DNA of 25,640 nucleotides from Pseudomonadota bacterium (lineage in GTDB: Bacteria > Desulfobacterota > Desulfovibrionia > Desulfovibrionales > Desulfovibrionaceae), in the NCBI GenBank assembly GCA_023438245.1, contig JAEXRD010000102.1, positions 1-25,640 on the forward strand, given 5' to 3'. Made by a program: the position numbers and the translations under genes. The notes beneath the pieces were generated by a model, which ran no database searches, had not been told where the DNA came from, and saw only the letters and a program-made list of their open reading frames with translations. Positions 7,008 to 14,821 of the stretch are shown here, piece by piece (positions within the stretch are counted from its first letter, which is position 1; each line of letters begins with the position of its first letter).

Positions 7008-8567
7008 ATGCCCGCCACATCCGCCAGGCCCCAGCGCCCGATACGCCAGCAGGTCCAGGACGAGACCGGGCGCGCGCGCACGCTGCCCTGCGGGCCGGGG
7101 GACTTCGCGCACCTGTGCGGCCAGGGGCCGCAGGCCGTGCTGCTGGGCCTGGGGCCGCAGCCGGAGAAGGCGCTGGAGGCCGCCCCTGGAGCGGAGTCGT
7201 ATGTGGAATGCCCGGAGCTGGCCGCCCAATACGGGCCGGACTGGCGCGCCGCCGTCCCCTCCGCCCTGCGCGAGATCTCGCCCGCCGAGGTTCCGGCGCT
7301 GGCGTTGTCCGGTGCGAAAATCCTGCTCTACACGCCCGGCCTGCGGGCCTTCCCCTCGTTCTGGGGGCCGCTCCTGGCGCGCATCCAGACCGCGCTGTTC
7401 GCCGCCGCGCCCGCGCCGCGCCCGCGCCTGGCCTGGCTGCCCGGCGGGGAGCGCGACCTCATGCGCGTGGAACTCAAGGAGGCCTTCGAGGAGATCGGCT
7501 GGCGGGCCGAATGCCTGGGCGATGTGACTGCCGAGGACATCCGCGCCCGGCTGGCCGCAGGCGAATGCCCGTCGCTGTTCCTGTCCGTCAATTTCAGCGG
7601 GCTGGACCCGCTGGGCAAGGCCTTTCATCTGCTCAGCGCCGCCGGGGCGCGCCTGGCCGCATGGTGCGTGGACAACCCCCTGCACCTGATCAGCGGGCTG
7701 CGCTCGCGCTACTGGACGCGGCTGCCGCTGTTCGTCACCGACGACTGGTTCCTGCCGCATCTGGCCCGATTGGGCGCGCAGGACGTCCACCACCTGCCGC
7801 TTGCCGCCCGCGCCAGCGACTTTTCCCGGACCATGGCGCCCGATCCGGGCCTGGCCCATGACATGCCCCATGAGCTGGACGGCCGGCTGCTCTTCGCCGG
7901 GCGCTCCTCCTTCCCGGACAAGGCGGGCTTCTTCGCCGGCTGCGCCCTGCCCGAGGGGCATTGGAGAGAAGCGGAAGCGATGCTCACCCGCGGCGAGCGC
8001 CCGGATTTCGGCTGGTGGCGCGAGAAGCTGGGCATTGAGCGCCTGTGGCCGGACAAGGAGGTGCGCCGGGCCGGGTTCTGCGCCGAGGAGACGGGCAAGG
8101 CCTGGCGGGCGCTGTGCCTCACCAGGGCCTTCGAGGCGCTGGGGCCGGACCTCGCCGTCGTCGGCGACGCGGGCTGGCACGAGCTTTTGCCCGCCGGGGC
8201 GGACATCCGCCCGCCGGTGGACTACTACGGCTCGCTGCCCGGCCTCTCCGCCGGGGCCGCCTGCTGCCTGAACTGCACCAGCCCGCTTTTGCCCCACGGC
8301 CTGACCCAGCGGCACTTCGACGTCTGGGCCTGGGGGGGCGTGCTGCTCACCGACGCCACGCCCGGCCTGGCGCTGTTCCCCGAGGAGCTGACCCGGCCCG
8401 TGACCTTCCGCGCGCCGGACGAGCTGCCGGGCCTGTTCCGGAGGATATCGGCGGACGGGGAACTGCGCCGCCAGCTCCGGCAAGCCTGGCGCGAGCACGT
8501 CCGGAGCGGGCACACCTACGCCCGGCGGCTGTTCCGGGTGCTGGAAAGTATCGACTTGGCTGGCTGA
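7008..8567 (+). CDS. CgeB-like glycosyltransferase family protein
   Basis: The 519-residue protein resembles the CgeB / DUF3880-type glycosyltransferases common in Desulfovibrionales. It has an N-terminal region around a predicted Rossmann segment (AKILLYTPGL, 103-112), a middle part with WCVDNPLHLI (219-228) and FVTDDWF (242-248), and a C-terminal GT-B half with LLFAGRS, LAVVGDAGW, VDYYGSLPGL and the typical HFDVWAWGGVLLTD (436-449). Members transfer sugars to surface glycans or flagellin, but donor and acceptor are unknown. AAGGAG lies four bases before the ATG at 7008, which rules against the in-frame TTG at 6993. It is divergent from rlmE with a 55-base gap. No other glycan gene is nearby. 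Confidence 0.75.
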   Translation: MPATSARPQRPIRQQVQDETGRARTLPCGPGDFAHLCGQGPQAVLLGLGPQPEKALEAAPGAESYVECPELAAQYGPDWRAAVPSALREISPAEVPALALSGAKILLYTPGLRAFPSFWGPLLARIQTALFAAAPAPRPRLAWLPGGERDLMRVELKEAFEEIGWRAECLGDVTAEDIRARLAAGECPSLFLSVNFSGLDPLGKAFHLLSAAGARLAAWCVDNPLHLISGLRSRYWTRLPLFVTDDWFLPHLARLGAQDVHHLPLAARASDFSRTMAPDPGLAHDMPHELDGRLLFAGRSSFPDKAGFFAGCALPEGHWREAEAMLTRGERPDFGWWREKLGIERLWPDKEVRRAGFCAEETGKAWRALCLTRAFEALGPDLAVVGDAGWHELLPAGADIRPPVDYYGSLPGLSAGAACCLNCTSPLLPHGLTQRHFDVWAWGGVLLTDATPGLALFPEELTRPVTFRAPDELPGLFRRISADGELRRQLRQAWREHVRSGHTYARRLFRVLESIDLAG

Positions 8568-8633
8568 ACGATTGACTTGATGGGCTGATCTGGCCCAAAA
8601 GAGGCCCTCCAGCCCCCCCCAAGGAGACGCACC

Positions 8634-8915
8634 ATGACCGCGAAGCAGAAGGACCAAAGGCCCGTCATCGACCTGCGCGAGGTCTGCTGCGGACTTGTGC
8701 CCGCCATCCTGGACCAGCTCACCGCCTGCATCGCGGACGAGGTGGACGTGCTGGTGCGCGCGGGCATCGAGACAGAGGTCATAAACGGCTTCGGGTCCGG
8801 CGGCGCGTGGACCGTCGCCTTCCTGCCCAGTTTCGGCCACGCCGTGGCGCGCTTCACCCGGCGAGGGGCCACGGACGGCGGCTACAAGCCTTCGCTGACC
8901 CTGCTCGACTATTAG
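8634..8915 (+). CDS. Small protein of unknown function
   Basis: The 93-residue soluble protein is not recognised. It has two cysteines (C18-C19 in LREVCCGLVP), a predicted helix QLTACIADEVDVLVRAGIE and a glycine-rich C-terminal half (NGFGSGGAWTVAFLPSFG). A well-placed AAGGAG precedes the ATG, and codon use matches its neighbours, so I regard it as real. It follows the glycosyltransferase gene by 66 bases on the same strand and may be co-transcribed. No function is proposed. Confidence 0.6.
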   Translation: MTAKQKDQRPVIDLREVCCGLVPAILDQLTACIADEVDVLVRAGIETEVINGFGSGGAWTVAFLPSFGHAVARFTRRGATDGGYKPSLTLLDY

Positions 8916-9075
8916 TCGCCGCCAAGCCAGCCACTTCCCCACGCGACGCGCCCGGCGAAAGCCCGCGCAGGATGCCATGCCATGCAGTGCCCGCAGTCCG
9001 GGCATGTTCCGACGCATCGCGCAGCACGTATCGGCCATGCGCTCGGTGTTTCTTTTCACCAGCACAATTCCCTCA

Positions 9076-9103
9076 TTGACAACCCCGCGCATTTGCATAA
9101 AAA
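9076..9103 (+). promoter_or_regulatory. Possible sigma-70-type promoter for the chemotaxis receptor gene
   Basis: A perfect TTGACA at 9076-9081 is followed after 16 bases by TAAAAA at 9098-9103, in an AT-richer patch of an otherwise GC-rich 281-base gap (8916-9196). The gene's ATG is 93 bases downstream. The -10 match is only partial. Confidence 0.4.
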
Positions 9104-9196
9104 GTATCATACCAAGCACCTTCAACCATTGTGATGTGCATCATGGCGGATTCCCCACCCGCCTTCACCTCCCAGTCAGTCCCACGGAGGCTGAAC

Positions 9197-10966
9197 ATGA
9201 AGAACCTGAAGACCATGACCAAGCTGGTCGGGCTGGCCTGCATCCTCTCGCTGCTCACCGCGCTCCTGGCGCTCTATTCCCTCAATGGGCTCCAGAAGAT
9301 CTCCCACGACACGGATGTCCTGTTCTCCAAGGATCTCGCAGGTCTGGACAAGGCCCGCGAAATCAACATCAACGTGCTGCGCATGATGCGTGACGAAAAG
9401 GACCTGATCATCGCCGACACCCAAGAGGGGCTCTCCAGCGCCCTGCAGTCGCGCGAGAAGAGCGGCAACGACCTAACCAGGAACCTGCAGGCCATCGACG
9501 CCTTCTTCTACCTCCCGGAGGGCAAGGCCCGCGTGGAGCAGGCCCGGACCGCCATAACGGAGTGGCTCAAGGTGCAGGAAGAGGTGGTCCGCCTGGGCAA
9601 CACCACCGATGCCGCCCAGAGCAAGAAGGCCCAGGCCCTGTCCAGCGGCGAGTCCCGCAAGAAGGCCGGGGCCGTTGCGGAGGCCCTGAACGAGCTGGTG
9701 GCCTACAAGGCCGCCACGGCCAAGCGCACCGCGGAGGAAAGCGCCAAGACCTACGCCAACACGCGCATGGTGGCCATCATCGCCACCCTGGTGTCCGTGC
9801 TGTTCGGCGTGGGCCTGGGCTTCATCGTCTCGCGCGACATGCTGCGCCAGCTGGGCGACGAGCCCGGCTCCATCTCGCAGCTGGCCCTGCGCATCGCCGG
9901 GGGCGACCTGGGCGTGCAGTTCGATCCCAAGCGGCCGGAAGTCGGCGTGTTCGGCGCCATGAAGCAGATGGTGGCCACCCTCAAGGGCAAGATCGCCGAG
10001 GCCGAGCAGAAGACCGCCGAGGCCGCCGAGCAGGCCAGGCTTGCGGCCATCGCCACCCAGGAGGCCAACGAGGCCAAGGCCAGGGCCGAACGCGCCAAGG
10101 CCGAGGGCATGCTCCAGGCCGCCCGCCAGCTGGAGGGCGTGGTGGAGGTCGTCACCAGCGCCAGCGAGGAGCTCTCCGCCCAGATCGAGCAGTCCAGCCG
10201 AGGCGCGGAGGAGCAGTCCAACCGCGTGGCCGAGACCGCCACGGCCATGGAGGAGATGAACGCCACCGTGCTGGAGGTGGCCAGGAACGCCCAGCAGGCC
10301 GCCGAGACCTCCGACCACGCGCGCAGGCAGGCCCAGGAGGGCGAGGGCATCGTGGGCAGCGTGGTCACTGGCATCGGCGAGGTGCGCCACCAGTCCGAGG
10401 CCCTCAAGACCGACATGGCCGAACTGGGCAAGCAGGCCGAGGCCATCGGCCAGATCATGAACGTCATTTCCGACATCGCCGACCAGACCAACCTGCTGGC
10501 CCTCAACGCCGCCATCGAGGCCGCGCGGGCCGGAGACGCCGGGCGCGGCTTCGCCGTCGTGGCCGATGAGGTCCGCAAGCTGGCCGAGAAGACCATGACC
10601 GCCACCAAGGAGGTGGGCGACGCCATCCGGGGCATCCAGGCGGGCACGCGCAAGAACATGGAGAACGTGGACCGCTCGGCCCAGACCATCGAGCAGGCCA
10701 CCGGGCTGGCCACGCGCTCCGGCGAATCGCTCAAGCTCATCGTCTCGCTGGTGGACCAGGCCAGCGACCAGGTGCGCTCCATCGCCACGGCCAGCGAGCA
10801 GCAGTCCGCCGCCAGCGAGGAGATCAACCGCAGCGTGGAGCAGGTGGCCACCATCAGCGCCGAGACCGCCCAGGCCATGGGCCAGGCCAACCAGGCCGTG
10901 AGCGAGCTGGCCAGGCAGGCCCAGGTGCTCCAGAACCTCATCACCGAGATGAAGTCCCAGGGCTAG
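9197..10966 (+). CDS. Methyl-accepting chemotaxis protein
   Basis: The 589-residue receptor has TM1 at about 11-29 and a periplasmic region of roughly 160 residues, probably a four-helix bundle. TM2 is at about 191-212. A HAMP domain follows, with the GDEPGSISQLALRIAGGDLG form usual in Desulfovibrio receptors. A long coiled-coil signalling domain comes next, whose tip at about 428-465 reads IADQTNLLALNAAIEAARAG and GRGFAVVADEVRKLAEKT. It would report a periplasmic signal to CheA/CheW; the ligand cannot be read from sequence. There is no C-terminal NWETF-type CheR tether. I chose the ATG at 9197 because ACGGAGG precedes it and it puts a basic MKNLKTMTK ahead of TM1. No other che genes are nearby. 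Confidence 0.95.
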   Translation: MKNLKTMTKLVGLACILSLLTALLALYSLNGLQKISHDTDVLFSKDLAGLDKAREININVLRMMRDEKDLIIADTQEGLSSALQSREKSGNDLTRNLQAIDAFFYLPEGKARVEQARTAITEWLKVQEEVVRLGNTTDAAQSKKAQALSSGESRKKAGAVAEALNELVAYKAATAKRTAEESAKTYANTRMVAIIATLVSVLFGVGLGFIVSRDMLRQLGDEPGSISQLALRIAGGDLGVQFDPKRPEVGVFGAMKQMVATLKGKIAEAEQKTAEAAEQARLAAIATQEANEAKARAERAKAEGMLQAARQLEGVVEVVTSASEELSAQIEQSSRGAEEQSNRVAETATAMEEMNATVLEVARNAQQAAETSDHARRQAQEGEGIVGSVVTGIGEVRHQSEALKTDMAELGKQAEAIGQIMNVISDIADQTNLLALNAAIEAARAGDAGRGFAVVADEVRKLAEKTMTATKEVGDAIRGIQAGTRKNMENVDRSAQTIEQATGLATRSGESLKLIVSLVDQASDQVRSIATASEQQSAASEEINRSVEQVATISAETAQAMGQANQAVSELARQAQVLQNLITEMKSQG

Positions 10967-10990
10967 CCTCAGCCCCCGCAGGAAACAAAG

Positions 10991-11023
10991 AAAGGGCCGT
11001 CCGGCAGCGGGCGGCCCTTTTTC
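10991..11023. terminator. Rho-independent terminator, probably bidirectional
   Basis: AAAGGGCCG (10991-10999) pairs with CGGCCCTTT (11012-11020) around a 12-base loop, followed by TTC. It lies 25 bases after the chemotaxis receptor stop and also downstream of the convergent polyferredoxin gene, for which the reverse strand gives a T-rich tail. Confidence 0.8.
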
Positions 11024-11047
11024 TTGCCGGTGGCGGCGACCCTCCGG

Positions 11048-12040
11048 CTACTCCGGCGGACCGCCCAGCATGAACATGTGCATGCGCCGGATCATCTGCG
11101 CGGGCACCTGCGACTGCCACAGCCCCAGGGCGTCGGCCACAAGCGACACGGCCACGAGCAGCGCCAGGCTCCCGGCGGCCACGCTCCACCACGGGATGCG
11201 CCTGCCCGCCACGGAGAAGCCCAGGCAGCCGGGCACCGGGCAGGCCCCCACGCACTCCGCGCAGCCCTGGCACTCCGGCGAGCTGACGCGGGCCAGCCGG
11301 TCCACGGGCAGCGCCACGGGGCAGGCCCCCGCGCAGCGCGAGCAGGACACGCACGTCTCCGCGTTGCGCGCCACGGCCACCGGGCTGGCCCAGGAGAGCA
11401 GGCCCAGCAACGCGCCGTAGGGGCACAGCGCCCGGCACCAGAAGGCCGGAATGACCACGCTGAAGGCGGCCAGAGCGCCCAGCACGCCCAGCGTCAGCGC
11501 CGAGGGATGCTGGAAGAAGAGCAGCATGCGCGTGTCGGCCACCATGTTGTAGGGCGAGCGCAGGAACTCCTCGATGCTGGCGGCGTCCATGCCCATGAGC
11601 GCCACCCAGGCGAAGCCCGCCAGGAGCAGGTACTTGGGCGCGGCCAGCATGCGCCGGGCCAGCGGGCCGGTGCGCACGTCCACGTCCAGCCTGCGGCCCA
11701 GGCGCTCCAGCAGGTTGGACACGAGCCCCACCGGGCAGAGCTGGCCGCAGAAGCCCTTGCGGAAAACCAGCGCCATGCCCAGGATGGCCAGGAAGATGGC
11801 CAGCCCGGCGGGGTGCACGGGGTCCCACTGGCCGGTGAGCGCCAGGCGCTTGGCGGCCATGAGCGCGCTGATGGGCAAAAAGCCCTCCACGGCGGGCGGC
11901 TTGGGGGTGAAGGTTTCGGTCTGCCCCATGGCCCAGGCCACGTGGGCCACGAAGCGCAGGCAGGTCCAGGCCAGGAACAAGGCGAAGCCCGCCTGCAGGA
12001 CGAGCCTCAGGCGGGAGGGGGTGAGGGGGGATTTGGTCAT
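11048..12040 (-). CDS. NapH-like membrane 4Fe-4S polyferredoxin
   Basis: The 330-residue inner-membrane protein has about five to six hydrophobic segments. Two CxxxCP motifs sit at the membrane face: FCGQLCPVG (C98, C102) and WCRALCPYG (C202, C206). Two cytoplasmic ferredoxin-type clusters follow: CVSCSRCAGACP (230-241) and CQGCAECVGACP (257-268). A last membrane segment is near 286-305. This is the architecture of NapH, MauN, CcoG and RnfB-like redox relays, which move electrons between the quinone pool or cytoplasm and a partner enzyme. No such partner (Nap, Nos or cytochrome oxidase assembly genes) is next to it, so the electron path is unknown. It follows the 127-residue unknown protein with a 77-base gap containing a hairpin. 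Confidence 0.85.
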   Translation of the reverse strand: MTKSPLTPSRLRLVLQAGFALFLAWTCLRFVAHVAWAMGQTETFTPKPPAVEGFLPISALMAAKRLALTGQWDPVHPAGLAIFLAILGMALVFRKGFCGQLCPVGLVSNLLERLGRRLDVDVRTGPLARRMLAAPKYLLLAGFAWVALMGMDAASIEEFLRSPYNMVADTRMLLFFQHPSALTLGVLGALAAFSVVIPAFWCRALCPYGALLGLLSWASPVAVARNAETCVSCSRCAGACPVALPVDRLARVSSPECQGCAECVGACPVPGCLGFSVAGRRIPWWSVAAGSLALLVAVSLVADALGLWQSQVPAQMIRRMHMFMLGGPPE

Positions 12041-12097
12041 GTGAGTGCTATGGCTGCCTTTCGGGGGATTTCCAGCAGAGGGATTGGAGCCTGGAGA

Positions 12098-12118
12098 GGG
12101 GCCGGGGAAAACGGCCCC
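12098..12118 (-). terminator. GC-rich hairpin after the 127-residue unknown gene
   Basis: GGGGCCG (12098-12104) pairs with CGGCCCC (12112-12118) around a seven-base loop. It begins at the stop codon of the minus-strand gene, but the tail (TCTCC) is not a T run, so it may only attenuate transcription into the polyferredoxin gene or protect the upstream mRNA end. Confidence 0.35.
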
Positions 12119-12501
12119 TAGGCCCAGCCGCGCACCTCTCGGGCGTACAGCTCCAGGTTGTTGGGCTCGCCGGGCTTGTGGTCGTCGTTGTACAGCAGCG
12201 CGGACATGAAGAACACGCTGCCCACGCGCAGCGAGGTGGCCGCGCTGCCGGAGAAGGCCTCCAGCCGCTGCGCCGCGGCCTCGCCCAGCACGGGGTCGGA
12301 CTTTTCCAGCGCGCTCACCAGGGCGTCGGCGTCCTCGACCAGGGCGGCGAGCAGCTCGGCCTTCTCGCGCATCTTGGCGGCGTAGGCGGACTGGTCTCCG
12401 GCGCCGTGAAGGATGGCCTCGGCCTCGGCCTCGATGGCCTTCACGCTCGCGGCGCGCTGATCCAGGAAATCGGCCAGGGCGAGGATGGACGGGCTGCTCA
12501 T
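12118..12501 (-). CDS. Small helical protein of unknown function
   Basis: The 127-residue product has no signal peptide or membrane segment and no cysteines. It is alanine-rich and probably largely helical, with possible coiled coil through KAIEAEAEAILHG and KMREKAELLAALVEDADAL, then FFMSALLYNDDHKPGEPNNL near the C-terminus. I recognise no family. The ATG at 12501 has GGAGGT five bases upstream, which decides it over a GTG-type start 63 bases further up. It lies ahead of the polyferredoxin gene on the same strand, so a shared transcript is possible but unproven. Confidence 0.65.
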   Translation of the reverse strand: MSSPSILALADFLDQRAASVKAIEAEAEAILHGAGDQSAYAAKMREKAELLAALVEDADALVSALEKSDPVLGEAAAQRLEAFSGSAATSLRVGSVFFMSALLYNDDHKPGEPNNLELYAREVRGWA

Positions 12502-12576
12502 GTTGACCTCCGTGGACGGGGTTGGCGACGTGGGGAAGGTATGCCCGGCGGCGGGCCTTGGCAAGAGCCGAAACGC

Positions 12577-13266
12577 TCAGGAAAGCGCGGCGAAGCCCCG
12601 GCGCGCCTCCTCCACGAAGGCCCGGCAGCGTTCCGGATCCTTGGCCCCGCCGGGCCCCTCCAGCCCGGTGTGGGCGTCCACGCCCGCGGGGCGGGCCTCG
12701 GCTATGGCCCGGGCCACGTTGGCGGGGTTCAGGCCCCCGGCCAGGATGAGCGGCCTGGGCAGGGCCTGGGCCAGGCGGCGGCTCACGGCCCAGTCGTGGG
12801 TCTTGCCCGTGGCCCCGCTGGCCCCGGTGGCGGGGTCAAAGGTGTCGGTGAGGAAGGCGTCCACGTGCGGGGCATGCGCGCGGGCCAGCTCCAGCAGTGC
12901 CCGCTCGTCCCGCCCCGCGCCCAGCACCAGGCTCTTGATGAGCAGCAGCTCCGGCGCGGCGGCGCGCACCTCGGCCACGGCCCCCAGCGGCATGGCCCCG
13001 TGCAGCTGCAGCCCGCGGCAGCCCAGGAAGCGGCACAGCGCCAGGGCTTCCCGCGGGTCCTCCTCGTAGGTGATGCACACGCTCACGGCCCCGGCCTGCT
13101 CGATGGCCGCGCAGATGCCCCGGGCCTCCTCCTCGCTCACGTCCGGGCGGTGCACGGGCAGGCGCAGGGGCAGCCCCACGTGGGTGAACCCGCAGGCGGC
13201 CAGCATGCGGCCCTCGGAGGCATCGCGCGCGCCCGCCGCCTGGATCATGTGTTGCGAATTTGTCAA
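12577..13266 (-). CDS. TrpF-like (phosphoribosylanthranilate isomerase family) protein lacking the catalytic Cys
   Basis: The TIM-barrel product of about 223-229 residues aligns with TrpF along its whole length: LQLHG (residues 80-84 from the ATG), a candidate general acid D135 in AFLTDTF, GATGKTHDW (145-153), LAGGLNPANV (169-178) and GVDAHTGLEG. It departs at the active site: the N-terminal KICG of TrpF, whose cysteine is the general base, reads IQAAG, and the phosphate-binding DVSSGVE reads DAHTGLE. It may still bind a phosphorylated sugar but is unlikely to be a standard tryptophan enzyme (inference). No trp gene is adjacent. I favour the TTG at 13266, which has AGGGG six bases upstream; the ATG at 13248 has no ribosome-binding site. 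Confidence 0.75.
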   Translation of the reverse strand: MTNSQHMIQAAGARDASEGRMLAACGFTHVGLPLRLPVHRPDVSEEEARGICAAIEQAGAVSVCITYEEDPREALALCRFLGCRGLQLHGAMPLGAVAEVRAAAPELLLIKSLVLGAGRDERALLELARAHAPHVDAFLTDTFDPATGASGATGKTHDWAVSRRLAQALPRPLILAGGLNPANVARAIAEARPAGVDAHTGLEGPGGAKDPERCRAFVEEARRGFAALS

Positions 13267-13342
13267 ATGCGACCCCTGGATTTTTGCCGGCGCGCGGCGT
13301 ATGTGGGGGACGTATCCGGAATCCCCCCCCTGGAGACACGCC

Positions 13343-14572
13343 GTGCAGTGCAAGGAACGACAGCCTTTCGACATCGTCCGCGACATTCTGAAGGTCATTG
13401 AGGAGCTCAACACCCTCAAGGACGTGGACGCCATACTGGACAAGGTGCTCGCCGAGGCGAGGCAGATGACCGGAGCCGACGCCGGGACCATCTTCCTGCT
13501 GGAGGAGGCGGGCCTGCGCTTCAGCTACGTGCACAACGACACCCTGTTCACCGGCATCGACGCCATGAAGCAGGTGTACACCGACTTCGTCGTGCCCGTG
13601 ACCAACGATTCCATCGTGGGCTACGTGGCCCAGACCGGCCGGACGCTGAACATCGAGGACGCCTACGCCCTGAGCGGCAAGGAGCCGTACTCGTTCAACA
13701 AGAAGTTCGACCAGGACACCGGCTACAGCACCCGCTCCATCCTGACCATACCGCTCACCACCTTCCAGGGCAAGATCGTGGGGGTGATGCAGCTCATCAA
13801 CGCCAAGGACTGCGACGGCCTGGTGCGCCCGTTCACCCCGGACGACGAGCAATACGCCCCGCTGTTCGCCAACTCCGCCTCCGTCACCATCGAGCGCGGC
13901 ATCATGACCCGCGAAATAATGCTCAGAATGATGAAAATGGCCGAGATGCGCGACCCCAAGGAAACCGGCGCGCACGTGCAGCGCGTGGGCTCCTACTCCG
14001 CCGAGATCTACCAGCAGTGGGCCAGGAAGAAGGGCCTGGACGAGCTGACCATCAAGCGCTTCAAGGACTCCATCCGCCTGGCGGCCATGCTGCACGACGT
14101 GGGCAAGGTCGGCATCTCCGACACCATCCTCAAGAAGCCCGGGCGGTTCGAGCCGCACGAGGCCGCCATCATGAAGTGGCATTCGGTGTTCGGGGCCGCG
14201 CTGTTCGCCAACACCACCTCCGACCTGGACCGCATGTGCATGGACATCGCCCTGGGCCACCACGAGCGCTGGGACGGCCAGGGCTATCCCGGCAGGCTGC
14301 CCAGGGACCTCTCGCAGGTGCGCGAGCTGTGCGTGGAGCCCATCGCCGGGGAGGACATCCCCATCGCCGCGCGCATCACCGCCCTGGCCGACGTGTACGA
14401 CGCGCTGTGCTCCCGCCGCGTGTACAAGGAGGCCTGGCCCGAGGAGGAGGTCATCCAGACCATCCTGGAGGGCCGGGGCACGCAGTTCGACCCCGACGTG
14501 GTGGACGCCTTCCTGGACATCCAGGACGTCATCCGCGCCATTCGCGCCAAGTTCGCCGAAAAACAGGCCTAG
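13343..14572 (+). CDS. GAF / HD-GYP cyclic-di-GMP phosphodiesterase
   Basis: The 409-residue cytoplasmic protein has an N-terminal GAF sensor (about 20-185, with GADAGTIFLLEE and SIVGYVAQTGRTLNI) and a C-terminal HD-GYP domain (about 195-400). The metal ligands and signature are intact: H211, H251-D252 in MLHDVGKVGIS, H280, H306-H307 and HHERWDGQGYPG with GYP at 314-316, and D350. Such enzymes hydrolyse cyclic di-GMP to lower its level, affecting motility and biofilm; the GAF ligand is unknown. There is no receiver domain or membrane segment. The start is a GTG at 13343 with GGAG seven bases upstream. It is divergent from the TrpF-like gene with a 76-base gap and ends 30 bases before a strong terminator. 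Confidence 0.93.
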   Translation: MQCKERQPFDIVRDILKVIEELNTLKDVDAILDKVLAEARQMTGADAGTIFLLEEAGLRFSYVHNDTLFTGIDAMKQVYTDFVVPVTNDSIVGYVAQTGRTLNIEDAYALSGKEPYSFNKKFDQDTGYSTRSILTIPLTTFQGKIVGVMQLINAKDCDGLVRPFTPDDEQYAPLFANSASVTIERGIMTREIMLRMMKMAEMRDPKETGAHVQRVGSYSAEIYQQWARKKGLDELTIKRFKDSIRLAAMLHDVGKVGISDTILKKPGRFEPHEAAIMKWHSVFGAALFANTTSDLDRMCMDIALGHHERWDGQGYPGRLPRDLSQVRELCVEPIAGEDIPIAARITALADVYDALCSRRVYKEAWPEEEVIQTILEGRGTQFDPDVVDAFLDIQDVIRAIRAKFAEKQA

Positions 14573-14602
14573 CGCCCGCCGAAGCTTTCCCCACCCAAAA
14601 GG

Positions 14603-14640
14603 ACGGGGGCCTGGAGAGATCCCTCCAGGCCCCCGTTCTG
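14603..14640 (+). terminator. Rho-independent terminator after the HD-GYP gene
   Basis: A perfect 14-bp stem joins ACGGGGGCCTGGAG (14603-14616) to its complement at 14623-14636 around the six-base loop AGATCC, followed by TCTGCTT. The T run is imperfect but the stem is very stable. Confidence 0.8.
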
Positions 14641-14677
14641 CTTGCGGGGTCGGGTTCTGGCCCTCTTCGCCCCAGGG

Positions 14678-14819
14678 CTGTCGTCCAAAAGACGAATTTT
14701 GTTCCCTGGCGAGGAAAGAGCCGCTTCGGGGGCCAGGGATAGTACTCTGACGGTACAGCCCTGGCCCCGAAGCGGCTCCTGACGATGCCCAGGGGGCAAA
14801 AGGCGCTTTTGGACGACAG
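14678..14819. repeat. 142-bp nested imperfect palindrome
   Basis: The outer arms are a perfect 14-bp inverted repeat: CTGTCGTCCAAAAG at 14678-14691 and its complement at 14806-14819. The inner arms, 14718-14738 and 14759-14778, match over 20 bp with one bulged G. Between them, 14692-14717 and 14779-14805 share the blocks CG, TTTTG and CCCTGG in register. The 20-base centre contains a further GTAC/GTAC pair at 14742-14745 and 14753-14756. The whole can fold as one long hairpin on either strand. It starts 41 bases past the HD-GYP terminator and ends two bases from the permease stop codon. It encodes nothing that I can see. It may be a non-autonomous palindromic (MITE- or REP-like) element or a structured RNA end. 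Confidence 0.75.
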
Positions 14820-14821
14820 TC

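Noticed and set aside
6285..9125. 946-codon minus-strand frame
   Set aside because: It crosses rlmE out of frame and lies antisense to the glycosyltransferase and the 93-residue gene, with no recognisable domain.
8916..9196. Possible RNA gene in the gap before the chemotaxis receptor
   Set aside because: No tRNA-like cloverleaf or strong hairpin seen; only a promoter-like TTGACA region.
13836..14263. Minus-strand continuation of the TrpF-like frame into the HD-GYP gene
   Set aside because: The extended frames are antisense to the GAF/HD-GYP gene. The TIM-barrel homology starts at about 13248.
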